A stretch of DNA of 64,000 nt from Vibrio sp. CK2-1 (GCF_021726515.1 NZ_JAKKCJ010000001.1:930001-994000), one strand, 5' to 3'; positions 1-9,043 are shown, counted from the stretch's first letter. The notes: generated by a model from the letters alone, not told the origin. Made by a program: numbers and translations.

Positions 1-2
1 AG

Positions 3-650
3 TCGAATGAAAATATTGCTGAGCAAGACCTTATTGATGAACAAGCAGGTGACCAACAAGATCAGGTGACGGCGGAAATTTATGGTTTATTGGCGTGCTT
101 ATTCCGTGAAGTGTCATCATCAGAAGTTCTGCAATGGTTAAGTGAATTAGATGTTGAACCTTGTGAACAGCACGCAATGACTAACGCCTGGTTTAAGTTA
201 AAAGAAACCGCCATGGCAACGACAACAGAACAGGTTGCCGATGAGTACCAAGACTTATTTATTGGTATTGGCTGCGGTGAAGTAGTGCCATTTAGTTCAT
301 GGCACATAGCGGGCACCTTGATGGAAAAACCATTGGTTGCGATTCGCCAAGATCTCAAACGTTTTGGCTTTGAAAGACAAGAAGATATTCGCGAGCCAGA
401 AGACAGTATTTCGGCGCTGTTAGAAGTGATGTCTATGTTGCAATTTGAAGAATTCGATTCTCAGCAACAGTTTTTTAATGCTCATATTCGCCCGTGGTTT
501 ATCTCATTTTGTAATGAAATTGAGAAGGCTGAATCGGCTCAGTTTTATTTACCGGTTTCACGGGTACTGCGCCACTTTGGCTTAATCGAGCAGGCTCGAT
601 ATACCGAAAAAACATCGTCAGGCGAAATAGAAATAACTCGTCTGCAATAA
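3..650 (+). CDS. TorD-family molybdoenzyme chaperone (5' partial)
   Basis: TorD/DmsD-type chaperones bind the Tat signal of a molybdoenzyme in the cytoplasm and hold it until cofactor insertion is complete. The protein is helical throughout and carries the family's EYQDLFIG segment followed by GEVVPFSSWH. It lies directly upstream of a formate dehydrogenase operon, which makes that enzyme the likely client. A GTG at base 66 would give 194 residues, but it has no ribosome-binding site and the frame stays open to the left edge with no other start. The true start is therefore probably outside the window. Family is clear; client is inferred from position. Confidence 0.8.
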   Translation, partial: SNENIAEQDLIDEQAGDQQDQVTAEIYGLLACLFREVSSSEVLQWLSELDVEPCEQHAMTNAWFKLKETAMATTTEQVADEYQDLFIGIGCGEVVPFSSWHIAGTLMEKPLVAIRQDLKRFGFERQEDIREPEDSISALLEVMSMLQFEEFDSQQQFFNAHIRPWFISFCNEIEKAESAQFYLPVSRVLRHFGLIEQARYTEKTSSGEIEITRLQ

Positions 651-688
651 GAATAAGTTTTCTTTAAGTATTTCTATATTTGAAGAAT

Positions 689-845
689 AGGCATTTAAGG
701 GGAATACCTTTGATAGCCTTCAGGTTCAACCATGGACCTTAATTGCCTTTGAAAGCAATTTAAATCTGCGTCATAAGCGGTTCGGTGAATCTATCTATCA
801 AATCGCTTATTTAACAATGGTTTCCGATAACCGGATACACGGTTA
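689..845 (+). promoter_or_regulatory. Hairpin-rich leader upstream of formate dehydrogenase genes
   Basis: The gap between the chaperone gene and the formate dehydrogenase genes holds a run of inverted repeats. AGGC/GCCT (689-692/716-719) encloses AAGG/CCTT (697-700/707-710). AGGTTC pairs GGACCT (722-727/734-739). AATTGC pairs GCAATT (741-746/755-760). ATAAGCG pairs CGCTTAT (773-779/804-810). TAACCG pairs CGGTTA (828-833/840-845), and this last stem ends one base before the Shine-Dalgarno AAGGAG. This could be a cis-acting leader RNA. I cannot assign it to a known riboswitch class. Confidence 0.4.
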
Positions 846-858
846 CAAGGAGCAATGT

Positions 859-1077
859 ATGAAAACGACAACATCTCTAAATAAAGAGAGCGTCAACGAA
901 AGTCGACGAGATTTACTCAAGGGAATCACTACTGCCGCGGTTGTAGGTGGTGTAGTGGCAGCCGGTATTTCAACGCAAGTATCAGCTGCAGAAAAGCCTC
1001 AAAATAATGAGCAGCCAAAATTAAAAAAGGGCTATCACGAAACGCAACACATTCGTGATTATTTCGATTCTCTATAG
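859..1077 (+). CDS. Formate dehydrogenase-region Tat-signal small protein
   Basis: A 72-residue protein with a twin-arginine signal near its N-terminus (ESRRDLLKG), a hydrophobic Ala/Val/Gly stretch, and the C-terminal pattern HETQHIRDYF. This matches the short 'formate dehydrogenase region TAT target' proteins found beside periplasmic formate dehydrogenases. The exact role is unknown; a structural or maturation part is usually assumed. I start it at the ATG at 859, which has AAGGAG six bases upstream, rather than an earlier in-frame codon at 817. It lies 11 bases before the catalytic subunit gene and is surely co-transcribed. Confidence 0.8.
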   Translation: MKTTTSLNKESVNESRRDLLKGITTAAVVGGVVAAGISTQVSAAEKPQNNEQPKLKKGYHETQHIRDYFDSL

Positions 1078-1088
1078 GAGTAGCGATA

Positions 1089-3959
1089 ATGAAACTGACA
1101 AAGCGCTCTGATAGCGTCTCGAAAAGCGAGAACCAACTCGGTTTAAGCCGTCGTAATTTCATGAAAAACACCGGTATCGCTGCCGGTGGTGCGGTTGTGG
1201 GCGCCTCTATGTTTGCCCCAAGCATTATGAAAAAAGCCGAAGCTCAAGAAGTGGACCGCTCAGCGCCAACCGAAGTGAAAAGAACCATTTGTTCTCACTG
1301 TTCGGTAGGTTGTGGCATTTATGCAGAAGTGCAAAATGGCGTTTGGACAGGTCAAGAGCCTGCTTTCGATCACCCATTTAATGCCGGTGGTCACTGTGCT
1401 AAAGGCGCAGCCTTACGTGAACATGGTCATGGCGAACGTCGCTTAAAATATCCAATGAAGTTAGAAGGCGGCAAGTGGAAACGAATTTCATGGGATACCG
1501 CGATCGAAGAAATCGGTAACCAAGCATTAAAAATTCGTCAAGAATCTGGCCCTGATTCGGTGTATTTCTTAGGTTCCGCTAAGCATAACAACGAACAAGC
1601 TTATACCTTCCGTAAAATGGCCTCTATGTGGGGCACCAATAACGTTGATCACCAAGCGCGTATTTGTCACTCGACCACAGTAGCCGGTGTTGCTAACACT
1701 TGGGGCTACGGCGCAATGACCAACTCATTTAACGACATGCATAACTGTAAGTCGATTCTATTTATTGGTTCAAACCCTGCGGAAGCGCACCCGGTTGCGA
1801 TGCAGCACATTCTTATCGCCAAAGAGCGTGGTTGTAAGATCGTCGTTGCGGATCCTCGTAAAACCCGCACCGTAGCAAAAGCCGATCAACACGTTCCTTT
1901 ACGTCCTGGTACTGACGTTGCCTTTATTTGGGGTATGTTGTGGCATGTCTTTAATAACGGTTGGGAAGACAAAGAGTTTATCCATCAACGCGTATTCGGC
2001 ATGGATGAAATTCGTGAAGAAGTCGCGAAGTGGAGCCCATCTGAAGTTGAACGTGTAACAGGCATTCCTGAAGCAGAAGTTTACCAAGCGGCGAAGACCT
2101 TATCTCATCATAAACCGGGTTGTGTGGTTTGGTGTATGGGTGGTACTCAGCATACAACGGGCAACAACAATACTCGTGCTTACTGTGTGTTTGAACTTGC
2201 ACTGGGCAACATGGGCAAATCTGGCGGCGGGGCAAATATCTTCCGTGGTCACGATAACGTACAAGGCGCAACCGACTTTGGTGTGTTATCTCACGATTTA
2301 CCAGGCTACTACGGTTTATCTGAAGGCGCTTGGCAGCATTGGTCGAAAGTGTGGGGCATTGATTATAACTGGCTAAAAGGCCGTTTTGATCAGCGTAAAT
2401 ACAACGGAAAATTACCAATGAATAATATGGGTATTCCTGTTTCTCGTTGGGTAGATGGTGTTCTAGAAGACAAATCTCGCATTGAGCAAAACGATAATAT
2501 TCGTGCCATGTTCTACTGGGGCCATGCGGTGAACTCGCAAACCCGTGGACATGAAATGCCAAAAGCGATGCAAAAGCTGGATATGATGGTGATTGTCGAT
2601 CCATATCCAACGGTTGCAGCGGTGATTAATGATCGTACTGACGGTGTTTATCTACTACCGGCAACGACTCAGTTCGAAACCCATGGTTCGGTGACAGCTT
2701 CAAACCGTTCGATTCAATGGCGTGATCAAGTAATTGATCCTCTGTTCGAATCAAAACCTGATCATGAAATCATGTATCTACTCTCTAAAAAACTTGGCAT
2801 TGCCGATGAGTTATTTAGAAATGTAGAAATCAAGAATAACCAGCCAGTTATTGAAGATATCACCCGTGAATTTAACCGCGGCATGTGGACAATTGGTTAC
2901 ACAGGCCAAAGCCCTGAGCGTTTGAAGTTCCATCAACAAAATTGGCACCTATTTAGCCATGAAAACCTGGAAGCGGAATCAGGTGAAATCAAAGGCGAAA
3001 CCTATGGTCTACCTTGGCCATGTTGGGGTACGCCAGAGTTGAAACATCCGGGCACTCACATTCTTTATGATACGTCGAAAAGCGTTGCGAACGGTGGTGG
3101 TAACTTCCGTACTCGTTTTGGTGTCGAGTTTGAAGGCAAGAGTCTGTTAGCGGATGGCAGCTTCTCGAAAGATTGTGAAATCGAAGATGGTTTCCCTGAA
3201 TTTACCGACAAGCTATTGAAGCAACTTGGTTGGTGGGATGAGTTAACCGCTGAAGAAAAAGCCGCTGCTGAAGGTAAAAACTGGAAGACGGATTTATCAG
3301 GCGGCATTCAACGTGTTGCGATTAAGCATGGTTGTATTCCATTTGGTAACGGTAAAGCACGTACGATTGTATGGCAGTTCCCAGATCGCGTGCCATTGCA
3401 CCGTGAGCCACTGTATACACCACGTCGTGATCTGATTGCCGACTACCCAACGTGGGAAGATAACGATGCGATTTATCGTCTACCGACTTTGTATAAATCA
3501 ATACAAGATCAAGACCATTCGAAAGAATATCCAATTATTCTGACCTCTGGCCGTTTGGTTGAGTACGAAGGTGGTGGTGAAGAAACCCGTTCTAACCCTT
3601 GGTTGGCTGAGCTTCAACAAGAAATGTTTGTGGAAATTAACCCACAAGAAGCACAAGCCAATGGCATCAAGGATGGTGATGATGTTTGGGTGGAAGGTGC
3701 AGAACAAGGTCGCATTAAGGTGAAAGCCATGGTGACGAACCGTGTTCTACCTGGACTGGCATTTATTCCATTCCACTTTGGCGGTAAGTTCCAAGGCAAG
3801 GATTTAACCGAGAAGTATCCAGAAGGTACCGATCCTTACGTTATTGGCGAGTCAGCAAACACGGCAACTACTTATGGTTATGACCCTGTGACTCAAATGC
3901 AAGAAACCAAAGTGACGCTTTGTAAAATCAGCAAAGCCACCAGCACTTCAAACGCGTAA
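1089..3959 (+). CDS. Formate dehydrogenase catalytic (alpha) subunit, molybdopterin enzyme
   Basis: Catalyses oxidation of formate to CO2 in the periplasm, passing electrons to the iron-sulfur beta and cytochrome b gamma subunits. Of its 956 residues, the first 50 are a Tat signal (SRRNFMK at about 20-26). The [4Fe-4S] ligands are C68, C71, C75 and C103. The molybdenum ligand is C193 in ARICHSTT, an ordinary cysteine, so no selenocysteine readthrough is needed. The C-terminal third carries the molybdopterin dinucleotide-binding domain, including TSGRLVEYEGGGEETRSNPW. The closest family is the FDH3-type alpha subunit common in Vibrio and Shewanella. Confidence 0.95.
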   Translation: MKLTKRSDSVSKSENQLGLSRRNFMKNTGIAAGGAVVGASMFAPSIMKKAEAQEVDRSAPTEVKRTICSHCSVGCGIYAEVQNGVWTGQEPAFDHPFNAGGHCAKGAALREHGHGERRLKYPMKLEGGKWKRISWDTAIEEIGNQALKIRQESGPDSVYFLGSAKHNNEQAYTFRKMASMWGTNNVDHQARICHSTTVAGVANTWGYGAMTNSFNDMHNCKSILFIGSNPAEAHPVAMQHILIAKERGCKIVVADPRKTRTVAKADQHVPLRPGTDVAFIWGMLWHVFNNGWEDKEFIHQRVFGMDEIREEVAKWSPSEVERVTGIPEAEVYQAAKTLSHHKPGCVVWCMGGTQHTTGNNNTRAYCVFELALGNMGKSGGGANIFRGHDNVQGATDFGVLSHDLPGYYGLSEGAWQHWSKVWGIDYNWLKGRFDQRKYNGKLPMNNMGIPVSRWVDGVLEDKSRIEQNDNIRAMFYWGHAVNSQTRGHEMPKAMQKLDMMVIVDPYPTVAAVINDRTDGVYLLPATTQFETHGSVTASNRSIQWRDQVIDPLFESKPDHEIMYLLSKKLGIADELFRNVEIKNNQPVIEDITREFNRGMWTIGYTGQSPERLKFHQQNWHLFSHENLEAESGEIKGETYGLPWPCWGTPELKHPGTHILYDTSKSVANGGGNFRTRFGVEFEGKSLLADGSFSKDCEIEDGFPEFTDKLLKQLGWWDELTAEEKAAAEGKNWKTDLSGGIQRVAIKHGCIPFGNGKARTIVWQFPDRVPLHREPLYTPRRDLIADYPTWEDNDAIYRLPTLYKSIQDQDHSKEYPIILTSGRLVEYEGGGEETRSNPWLAELQQEMFVEINPQEAQANGIKDGDDVWVEGAEQGRIKVKAMVTNRVLPGLAFIPFHFGGKFQGKDLTEKYPEGTDPYVIGESANTATTYGYDPVTQMQETKVTLCKISKATSTSNA

Positions 3960-3969
3960 GGGGTAGGTT

Positions 3970-4623
3970 ATGTCTACGACAGATAAAAAATCTAAAATGA
4001 AGTTTTTATGTGACTCGGAACGCTGCATTGAATGTAATGGTTGTGTCACTGCCTGTAAAAACGAAAACGATGATGCTCTTGAATGGGGTATTCAACGTCG
4101 CCGTGTTGTAACCATTAATGATGGTGAAGTTGGCGAGGCGTCTATCTCGGTGGCTTGTATGCATTGTGATGATGCGCCTTGTATGGCGGTGTGTCCTGCT
4201 GACTGCTTCCATCGTACAGAAGACAATATTGTTCTACACAATAAAGACTTATGTATTGGTTGTGGTTACTGCTTGTTTGCCTGTCCATTTGGCGCACCAC
4301 AGTTTATTCAACATGGTGCGTTTGCAGAACGTGGCAAAATGGATAAATGTACCTTCTGTGCCGGTGGTCCTGAAACAGAAGCGGGTTCACAAGAAGAGCG
4401 CGAAAAGTATGGTGCTAACCGTATCGCGGAAGGCAAGCTACCAATGTGTGCTTCTCTTTGCTCGACCAAAGCATTAATCGCCGGTCCTGCAGATAAGATT
4501 GCTCAAGTCATGGCAAAACGTGTGCATGACCGTGGTGGTAAAGACGATCGCAGCAATGTGACTGGAGTTGTTTATGATGACTCTCTTGCACATGATGCAT
4601 CGCAACCAAGCAGTCACAAATAA
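3970..4623 (+). CDS. fdh3B: Formate dehydrogenase FDH3 iron-sulfur (beta) subunit
   Basis: Electron-transfer subunit of 217 residues with four cysteine groups able to hold four [4Fe-4S] clusters: C19/C22/C25/C29, C63/C66/C71/C75, C95/C98/C101/C105 and C127/C130/C160/C164. It has no signal peptide, so it would be co-exported with the Tat-bearing alpha subunit, as known for this family. The gene starts 10 bases after the alpha-subunit stop, and the gamma subunit follows at 4634. Unlike FdnH of E. coli there is no C-terminal membrane anchor, which fits the shorter FDH3B type. Confidence 0.93.
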   Translation: MSTTDKKSKMKFLCDSERCIECNGCVTACKNENDDALEWGIQRRRVVTINDGEVGEASISVACMHCDDAPCMAVCPADCFHRTEDNIVLHNKDLCIGCGYCLFACPFGAPQFIQHGAFAERGKMDKCTFCAGGPETEAGSQEEREKYGANRIAEGKLPMCASLCSTKALIAGPADKIAQVMAKRVHDRGGKDDRSNVTGVVYDDSLAHDASQPSSHK

Positions 4624-4633
4624 GGAGAAAGGC

Positions 4634-5659
4634 ATGTTTATGAAATCATTCAAGACGTTTGCTGTCTCTTTGGTGACAGTGATGATGTTGTGCTTGAGTT
4701 TTACCACTTTAGCTAACGACAACGAAAATAAACAAACCGGTGTTGCGCCTGCTACGACGGCTGAAAAAGAAATGACTCGCCTAGCGGGTGATGAGTTTTT
4801 TCAGCAAGTGAAAGATGGTCAGGAAGGCTATACCACTTCTCAATCGATGGAGCATGGCGTTTTAGTCAGCACCGCAAGTGAGACTTGGTATAAATTAAAA
4901 GAAAAGTGGATGTCGCCATTAGGCGCGATTGCAGTACTAGGCAGTTTAGCCATGGTTACGCTGGCGTACTTTATCGTCGGTCCACTAAAACTAAGTAAGC
5001 CTAGAACAGGGCGCACTATTAAGCGTTGGTCGCGCTTTGATCGCGCTTTGCATTGGTCAATGGCGTTTACTTTCCTAAGCCTCGCGTTTTCAGGAATGAC
5101 ATTGGTATGGGGAAAACATTTCCTTAAACCTGTTATTTCAACCGCAGCATGGGGAGATATCATCTACTTTGCTAAGCAGTTCCATAACTATATTGGTCCT
5201 ATTTTCTTTATTTTACTGATTGCGGTACTGATTAAGTGGTGGCGTAAAAGTACCTTCAAGAAAATCGACCTTGATTGGTGTTTGAAACTAGGCGGCATGG
5301 TTGGTAAGCATAAAGGCTCACATCCATCGGCGGAGTTTTCCAATGCCGGTGAAAAGCTGATCTTCTGGATGCTTATCTTCATGGGGGTTGTGGCAGCAAT
5401 CACCGGCTTTATCTTAGACTTCCCTATGTTTGGCCAAGGGCGCAGAGATATGGAGCTATCTAACTTAGCGCACATGATCTCCGCCTTGATCCTTATCTGT
5501 GGCTTTATCTTCCATATTTATATCGGTTTATTCGGTATGGAAGGCGCTCTAGAGGGCATGGTGAAAGGTGAAGTGGATGAAACTTGGGCTAAAGAGCATC
5601 ATGACTTATGGTATGAAGAAATGAAAGCTCAAGGCAAAGTGGAAGACCCCAAAGTCTAG
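4634..5659 (+). CDS. Formate dehydrogenase cytochrome b556 (gamma) subunit
   Basis: Membrane subunit that anchors the periplasmic formate dehydrogenase and passes electrons to quinone. The 341-residue protein has an N-terminal signal peptide ending near LAND, then about five membrane segments. Likely haem-ligand histidines lie in RALHW, FHNYIG, LAHMISA and FHIYIG. I chose the ATG at 4634 because TAAGGAGAAAGG lies just upstream; an alternative in-frame start at 4568 would overlap the beta-subunit gene by 56 bases. A strong terminator follows at 5682, closing the operon. Confidence 0.92.
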   Translation: MFMKSFKTFAVSLVTVMMLCLSFTTLANDNENKQTGVAPATTAEKEMTRLAGDEFFQQVKDGQEGYTTSQSMEHGVLVSTASETWYKLKEKWMSPLGAIAVLGSLAMVTLAYFIVGPLKLSKPRTGRTIKRWSRFDRALHWSMAFTFLSLAFSGMTLVWGKHFLKPVISTAAWGDIIYFAKQFHNYIGPIFFILLIAVLIKWWRKSTFKKIDLDWCLKLGGMVGKHKGSHPSAEFSNAGEKLIFWMLIFMGVVAAITGFILDFPMFGQGRRDMELSNLAHMISALILICGFIFHIYIGLFGMEGALEGMVKGEVDETWAKEHHDLWYEEMKAQGKVEDPKV

Positions 5660-5681
5660 CCATTTTCAGTCTTAACAATCA

Positions 5682-5709
5682 AAGCAGCTAGTTTTTAGCT
5701 GCTTTTTTA
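5682..5709 (+). terminator. Terminator of the formate dehydrogenase operon
   Basis: AAGCAGCTA and TAGCTGCTT form a 9-bp stem with a short loop, followed by a T-run. It lies 22 bases after the gamma-subunit stop. Confidence 0.9.
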
Positions 5710-5827
5710 TTGCCTAGTTTTTAATTTAAATTCAGCAAAACCTTGCCCTATATCTACTATTTATATTTAGAGGAATAATTTTATAAGCAATTACAGTACG
5801 ATTAATAAAAAATATAAGGAAATATTT

Positions 5828-6838
5828 ATGCAGAAAAAACATTTATTAGGCTTGTCTTCTCTTTTGCTTGCTTCATCTTTTCCATTGTCAGCCGTGGCAT
5901 CTGAGTGCGGTACAGTTTCGATTGCCGATATGAATTGGAGCTCCGCCACTTTAATGGCCAACGTCGATAAATTCATATTAGAAAATGCCTACGATTGTGA
6001 CGTCGAACTGGTACCAGGCGACACCGTTCCGACAACCACTTCTATGGTTGAAAAAGGCGAGCCGGATATTGCCCCCGAGCTGTGGAGTAACTCCGCAAAA
6101 GAACTGCTAGAAAACGGCGTAAAAGAAAAACGCCTGCGCTTTGCGGTGCAGAGCCTATCGGATGGTGGTGAAGAAGGTTTTTGGGTTCCGCAATATATGG
6201 TGGATAAAGACCCAAGCCTAGCTACCATTGAGGGTGTAAAAGCCAATGCAAAGTTATTTACCCACCCAGAAGATAACAGCAAATCCGCGTTTTATACTTG
6301 CCCGGCAGGCTGGACTTGCCAAATTTCAGCTGGACACATTTTTGATGCACTTCATCTTAACCAGTCAGGGTTTGAGAAAGTCGATCCGGGATCTGGCGCG
6401 GCTTTAGCGGCCACCATTGCCAAAGCCTACGATAGAAAACAACCTTGGTTTGGTTACTACTGGGCACCAACTTCGGTATTAGGTAAGTATCCAATGGTAA
6501 AAGTGGAATTCGGACAAGGCACCGATGTCAAGCATTACCAAGAGTGTATTACTCAAGTTGAATGCGCGACTCCAAAACCAATTATGTGGCCACCTTCTAA
6601 AGTAGACACAGTAGTCACGGAATCTTTTGCTAATCGGGCTCCAGAGGCCATGAAGTATTTATCTCACCGTTCTTATACCAATAAGCAAATGAACCAAATG
6701 CTTGCTTGGATGGAAGACAATCAGGCCGATGGTGATATGGCGATGGAAGAGTTCATGATAAAGCACAAAGACATATGGTCTCAGTGGCTAGATGAAAAAG
6801 CACAAGCGGCCGTTCAAGCTGCGGTAGATGAGCTATAA
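5828..6838 (+). CDS. proX: Glycine betaine/proline-type ABC transporter substrate-binding protein
   Basis: Periplasmic binding protein of the OpuAC/ProX family, 336 residues, with a signal peptide ending near AVASEC. The start of the mature protein (VSIADMNWSS) and the later PDIAPELWSN segment are typical of quaternary-amine binders that cradle the substrate with tryptophans. GGAA lies a few bases before the ATG. The permease and ATPase genes follow in the same direction. Substrate within the betaine/proline/choline group cannot be fixed from sequence alone; the gene symbol is by family and context. Confidence 0.85.
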   Translation: MQKKHLLGLSSLLLASSFPLSAVASECGTVSIADMNWSSATLMANVDKFILENAYDCDVELVPGDTVPTTTSMVEKGEPDIAPELWSNSAKELLENGVKEKRLRFAVQSLSDGGEEGFWVPQYMVDKDPSLATIEGVKANAKLFTHPEDNSKSAFYTCPAGWTCQISAGHIFDALHLNQSGFEKVDPGSGAALAATIAKAYDRKQPWFGYYWAPTSVLGKYPMVKVEFGQGTDVKHYQECITQVECATPKPIMWPPSKVDTVVTESFANRAPEAMKYLSHRSYTNKQMNQMLAWMEDNQADGDMAMEEFMIKHKDIWSQWLDEKAQAAVQAAVDEL

Positions 6839-6848
6839 ATGTTGGTCT

Positions 6849-6876
6849 AGCGGGTGCAGAAGAGCCTGTATCCGCT
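6849..6876 (+). promoter_or_regulatory. Intercistronic hairpin between binding-protein and permease genes
   Basis: AGCGGGTGCAG (6849-6859) pairs with CTGTATCCGCT (6866-6876) over 11 positions including two G-U pairs, with a 6-base loop. It begins 11 bases after the proX stop and has no T-run, so it is not a standard terminator. Such hairpins after a binding-protein gene often protect the upstream message from 3' decay or reduce readthrough. Confidence 0.6.
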
Positions 6877-6906
6877 TGTTGTAATGATCATAAAAATGGA
6901 AATGAT

Positions 6907-7800
6907 ATGTCTGTACCTCAATGGATAACCGAATTCCCCGAGCTTGATCGCGATAGCTTATTATGGCTAAGAAGAACCTTAGATGGGGCGTATCGTGATT
7001 TTTCCCGTCAATATGGCGAAACAATTGAATCCTTCTTTGATCCACTATTATCTTTCTTAGTGCATTTTGAAAAACTGCTACTGGCAACACCTTGGTGGCT
7101 TGTGATCGCCGTATTAGCCGCTCTTTCCTATGGCGCGAGCCGTTCTTGGAAGCTGGCGTTAAGTGTGGTGGCGGCTTTCTTTTTTATCGGCTACTTAGGG
7201 ATGTGGGAAGATACCATGCGTACCATGAGTATTATTCTTGTCTCTACCTTTGTCGCCATTGTGCTCGGTGTACCCACAGGTATTGCCATGGCAAGTTCCA
7301 ATCGGATTCAAAAAGTCGTCACGCCGCTGCTTGATGTGATGCAAACCATGCCGGCTTTCGTTTATTTAATTCCTATTGTGATGCTACTTGGGATAGGTAA
7401 AGTTCCGGGGCTCATTGCCGTTGTCGTCTATGCGATTCCTCCCGTGATCAGATTAACCAATTTAGGCATTCGTTTAGTCGATAAAGAAGTACTAGAAGCA
7501 TCAACCGCTTTTGGTGCCAATCGAATGCAGCGGTTATTTGGCGTTCAAATTCCACTGGCGATGCCCAATATCATGGCCGGTATTAACCAAACGATAATGA
7601 TGGCACTGGCAATGGTGGTGATCGCTTCAATGATTGGGGTTAAAGGGCTAGGGCAACCAGTATTAAAATCGATAACCAATCAATATTTCACTCTAGGTTT
7701 ATTGAATGGCCTAGCAATCGTAGCACTAGCGATTATTTTTGACCGTGTAACCCAAAGCTATGCAAAGCGTACACAACAGCACCTAGGAGGTAAGTCTTAA
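6907..7800 (+). CDS. proW: Glycine betaine/proline-type ABC transporter permease
   Basis: Inner-membrane permease of 297 residues with a soluble N-terminal section of about 60 residues and then six or so membrane segments. The cytoplasmic coupling loop is visible as EASTAFGANRMQRLFGVQIPL, the EAA motif that contacts the ATPase. It lies 68 bases after the binding-protein gene, across a strong hairpin, and its stop overlaps the start of the ATPase gene by one base. Confidence 0.9.
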   Translation: MSVPQWITEFPELDRDSLLWLRRTLDGAYRDFSRQYGETIESFFDPLLSFLVHFEKLLLATPWWLVIAVLAALSYGASRSWKLALSVVAAFFFIGYLGMWEDTMRTMSIILVSTFVAIVLGVPTGIAMASSNRIQKVVTPLLDVMQTMPAFVYLIPIVMLLGIGKVPGLIAVVVYAIPPVIRLTNLGIRLVDKEVLEASTAFGANRMQRLFGVQIPLAMPNIMAGINQTIMMALAMVVIASMIGVKGLGQPVLKSITNQYFTLGLLNGLAIVALAIIFDRVTQSYAKRTQQHLGGKS

Positions 7801-8987
7801 TGTCTGCTTCCTATATTAAAATTTCGAACCTTTATAAAGTATTTGGTGAACACTCAAGTGACGGCGTCACTAAATTAAAGCAAGGACTGTCAAAAGATGA
7901 GTTAATGAATCGCTACCAACTAAGTGTCGGGCTAAGTGACATTAATTTAGAGATTGAACAAGGGGAAACCTTCGTGGTGATGGGCTTGTCCGGCTCTGGT
8001 AAATCGACCTTAATACGTCATTTCAATCGTCTGATCGAGCCAAGCGAAGGGACTATCGAAATCGATGGCATTGATATTTGCTCGCTAGATAAAAAGCAAA
8101 TCCAAGACCTACGCCGTCATAAAATGTCGATGGTGTTTCAACGCTTTGGATTACTGCCACACCGTACAGTGATTCAAAATGTGGCTTACGGATTAAAAAT
8201 TCAGGGTATTAGCCAAGCCGACTGGAAAGAAAAAGCGCAGCACTGGATCGATATTGTGGGGCTTAATGGCTATGAGAATCAGTACCCCAATCAATTGTCA
8301 GGTGGACAGCAACAAAGGGTAGGCCTCGCGCGAGCGCTATGTACTGACCCTGATATTTTATTAATGGATGAAGCGTTCTCTGCATTAGATCCACTCATTC
8401 GTAGTGAAATGCAGCAGCAATTAAAAGATCTTCAACAAAAACTGCATAAAACTATTATTTTCATCACCCATGATCTTGATGAAGCACTTCGCTTAGGCGA
8501 TAGAATCGCGATTTTAAAAGATGGTGAATTGGTTCAGCAAGGTAAGCCGGTCGATATATTATTAAACCCTGCGACAGACTATGTAGCGTCGTTTGTTCAG
8601 GATATTAATCGAGGTCGAGCATTAACCGTTAAACACGCCTATTTAGCGCAGGAGGCTCTATTAGAAACGCTAACGATCAGTGAAGCTATCGAGCAAATGC
8701 AACAATTGGCATTGAGTGAAATGGCGGTAGTGACATCAGAACAACAGTACATAGCTAATGTTACTCTGCATCAGTTAAAAGAAGCCACAAATTCAAATGC
8801 GCATATAGGTGAATTATTGGGTAAACAAGCTCATGAGCAAGCTATTGCAAATATAGAGCAAAGCATAGAGTCCATTATGCCTACCGTACTAGAAAGTAAG
8901 GGGTTATTACCTGTGATTGATAAAGGTGGACGCTATGTTGGAGTACTTCAAAAAGAACAACTGGCTAAACTGCTCGATGGGATGTAA
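7800..8987 (+). CDS. proV: Glycine betaine/proline-type ABC transporter ATPase with C-terminal CBS region
   Basis: ATP-hydrolysing subunit of the importer, 395 residues. Walker A is GLSGSGKST (62-70), the ABC signature LSGGQ lies at 166-170, and Walker B LLMDEA at about 187-192. The N-terminal extension before Walker A (around 40 residues) and the C-terminal 110-residue CBS-type tail are the ProV/OpuAA pattern; in that family the CBS part senses ionic strength. The ATG shares its A with the TAA of the permease gene, and CTAGGAGG supplies the ribosome-binding site within the permease coding end, so translation is probably coupled. Confidence 0.92.
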   Translation: MSASYIKISNLYKVFGEHSSDGVTKLKQGLSKDELMNRYQLSVGLSDINLEIEQGETFVVMGLSGSGKSTLIRHFNRLIEPSEGTIEIDGIDICSLDKKQIQDLRRHKMSMVFQRFGLLPHRTVIQNVAYGLKIQGISQADWKEKAQHWIDIVGLNGYENQYPNQLSGGQQQRVGLARALCTDPDILLMDEAFSALDPLIRSEMQQQLKDLQQKLHKTIIFITHDLDEALRLGDRIAILKDGELVQQGKPVDILLNPATDYVASFVQDINRGRALTVKHAYLAQEALLETLTISEAIEQMQQLALSEMAVVTSEQQYIANVTLHQLKEATNSNAHIGELLGKQAHEQAIANIEQSIESIMPTVLESKGLLPVIDKGGRYVGVLQKEQLAKLLDGM

Positions 8988-9006
8988 CGCTATTTCCAAA
9001 AGGTAG

Positions 9007-9043
9007 AAAAATTCCCGTCGCTACGAGAAAGTAGTGACGGGAA
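9007..9043 (-). terminator. Terminator after hxpB (minus strand)
   Basis: TTCCCGTCGCTAC (9012-9024) and GTAGTGACGGGAA (9031-9043) form a 13-bp stem with one wobble. Only the minus-strand transcript has the T-run (9007-9011), so it serves the phosphatase gene. Confidence 0.85.

Noticed and set aside
1665..1667. Possible selenocysteine site in formate dehydrogenase
   Set aside because: The active-site codon is an ordinary cysteine and the frame has no in-frame TGA.
1978..2610. 210-residue open frame on the minus strand inside the formate dehydrogenase alpha gene
   Set aside because: It lies wholly within a strongly supported gene and its product shows no family pattern; it is an antisense shadow.
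9012..9043. Stem-loop as terminator of proV
   Set aside because: No T-run follows on the plus strand; the T-run is on the minus strand, so it serves hxpB.
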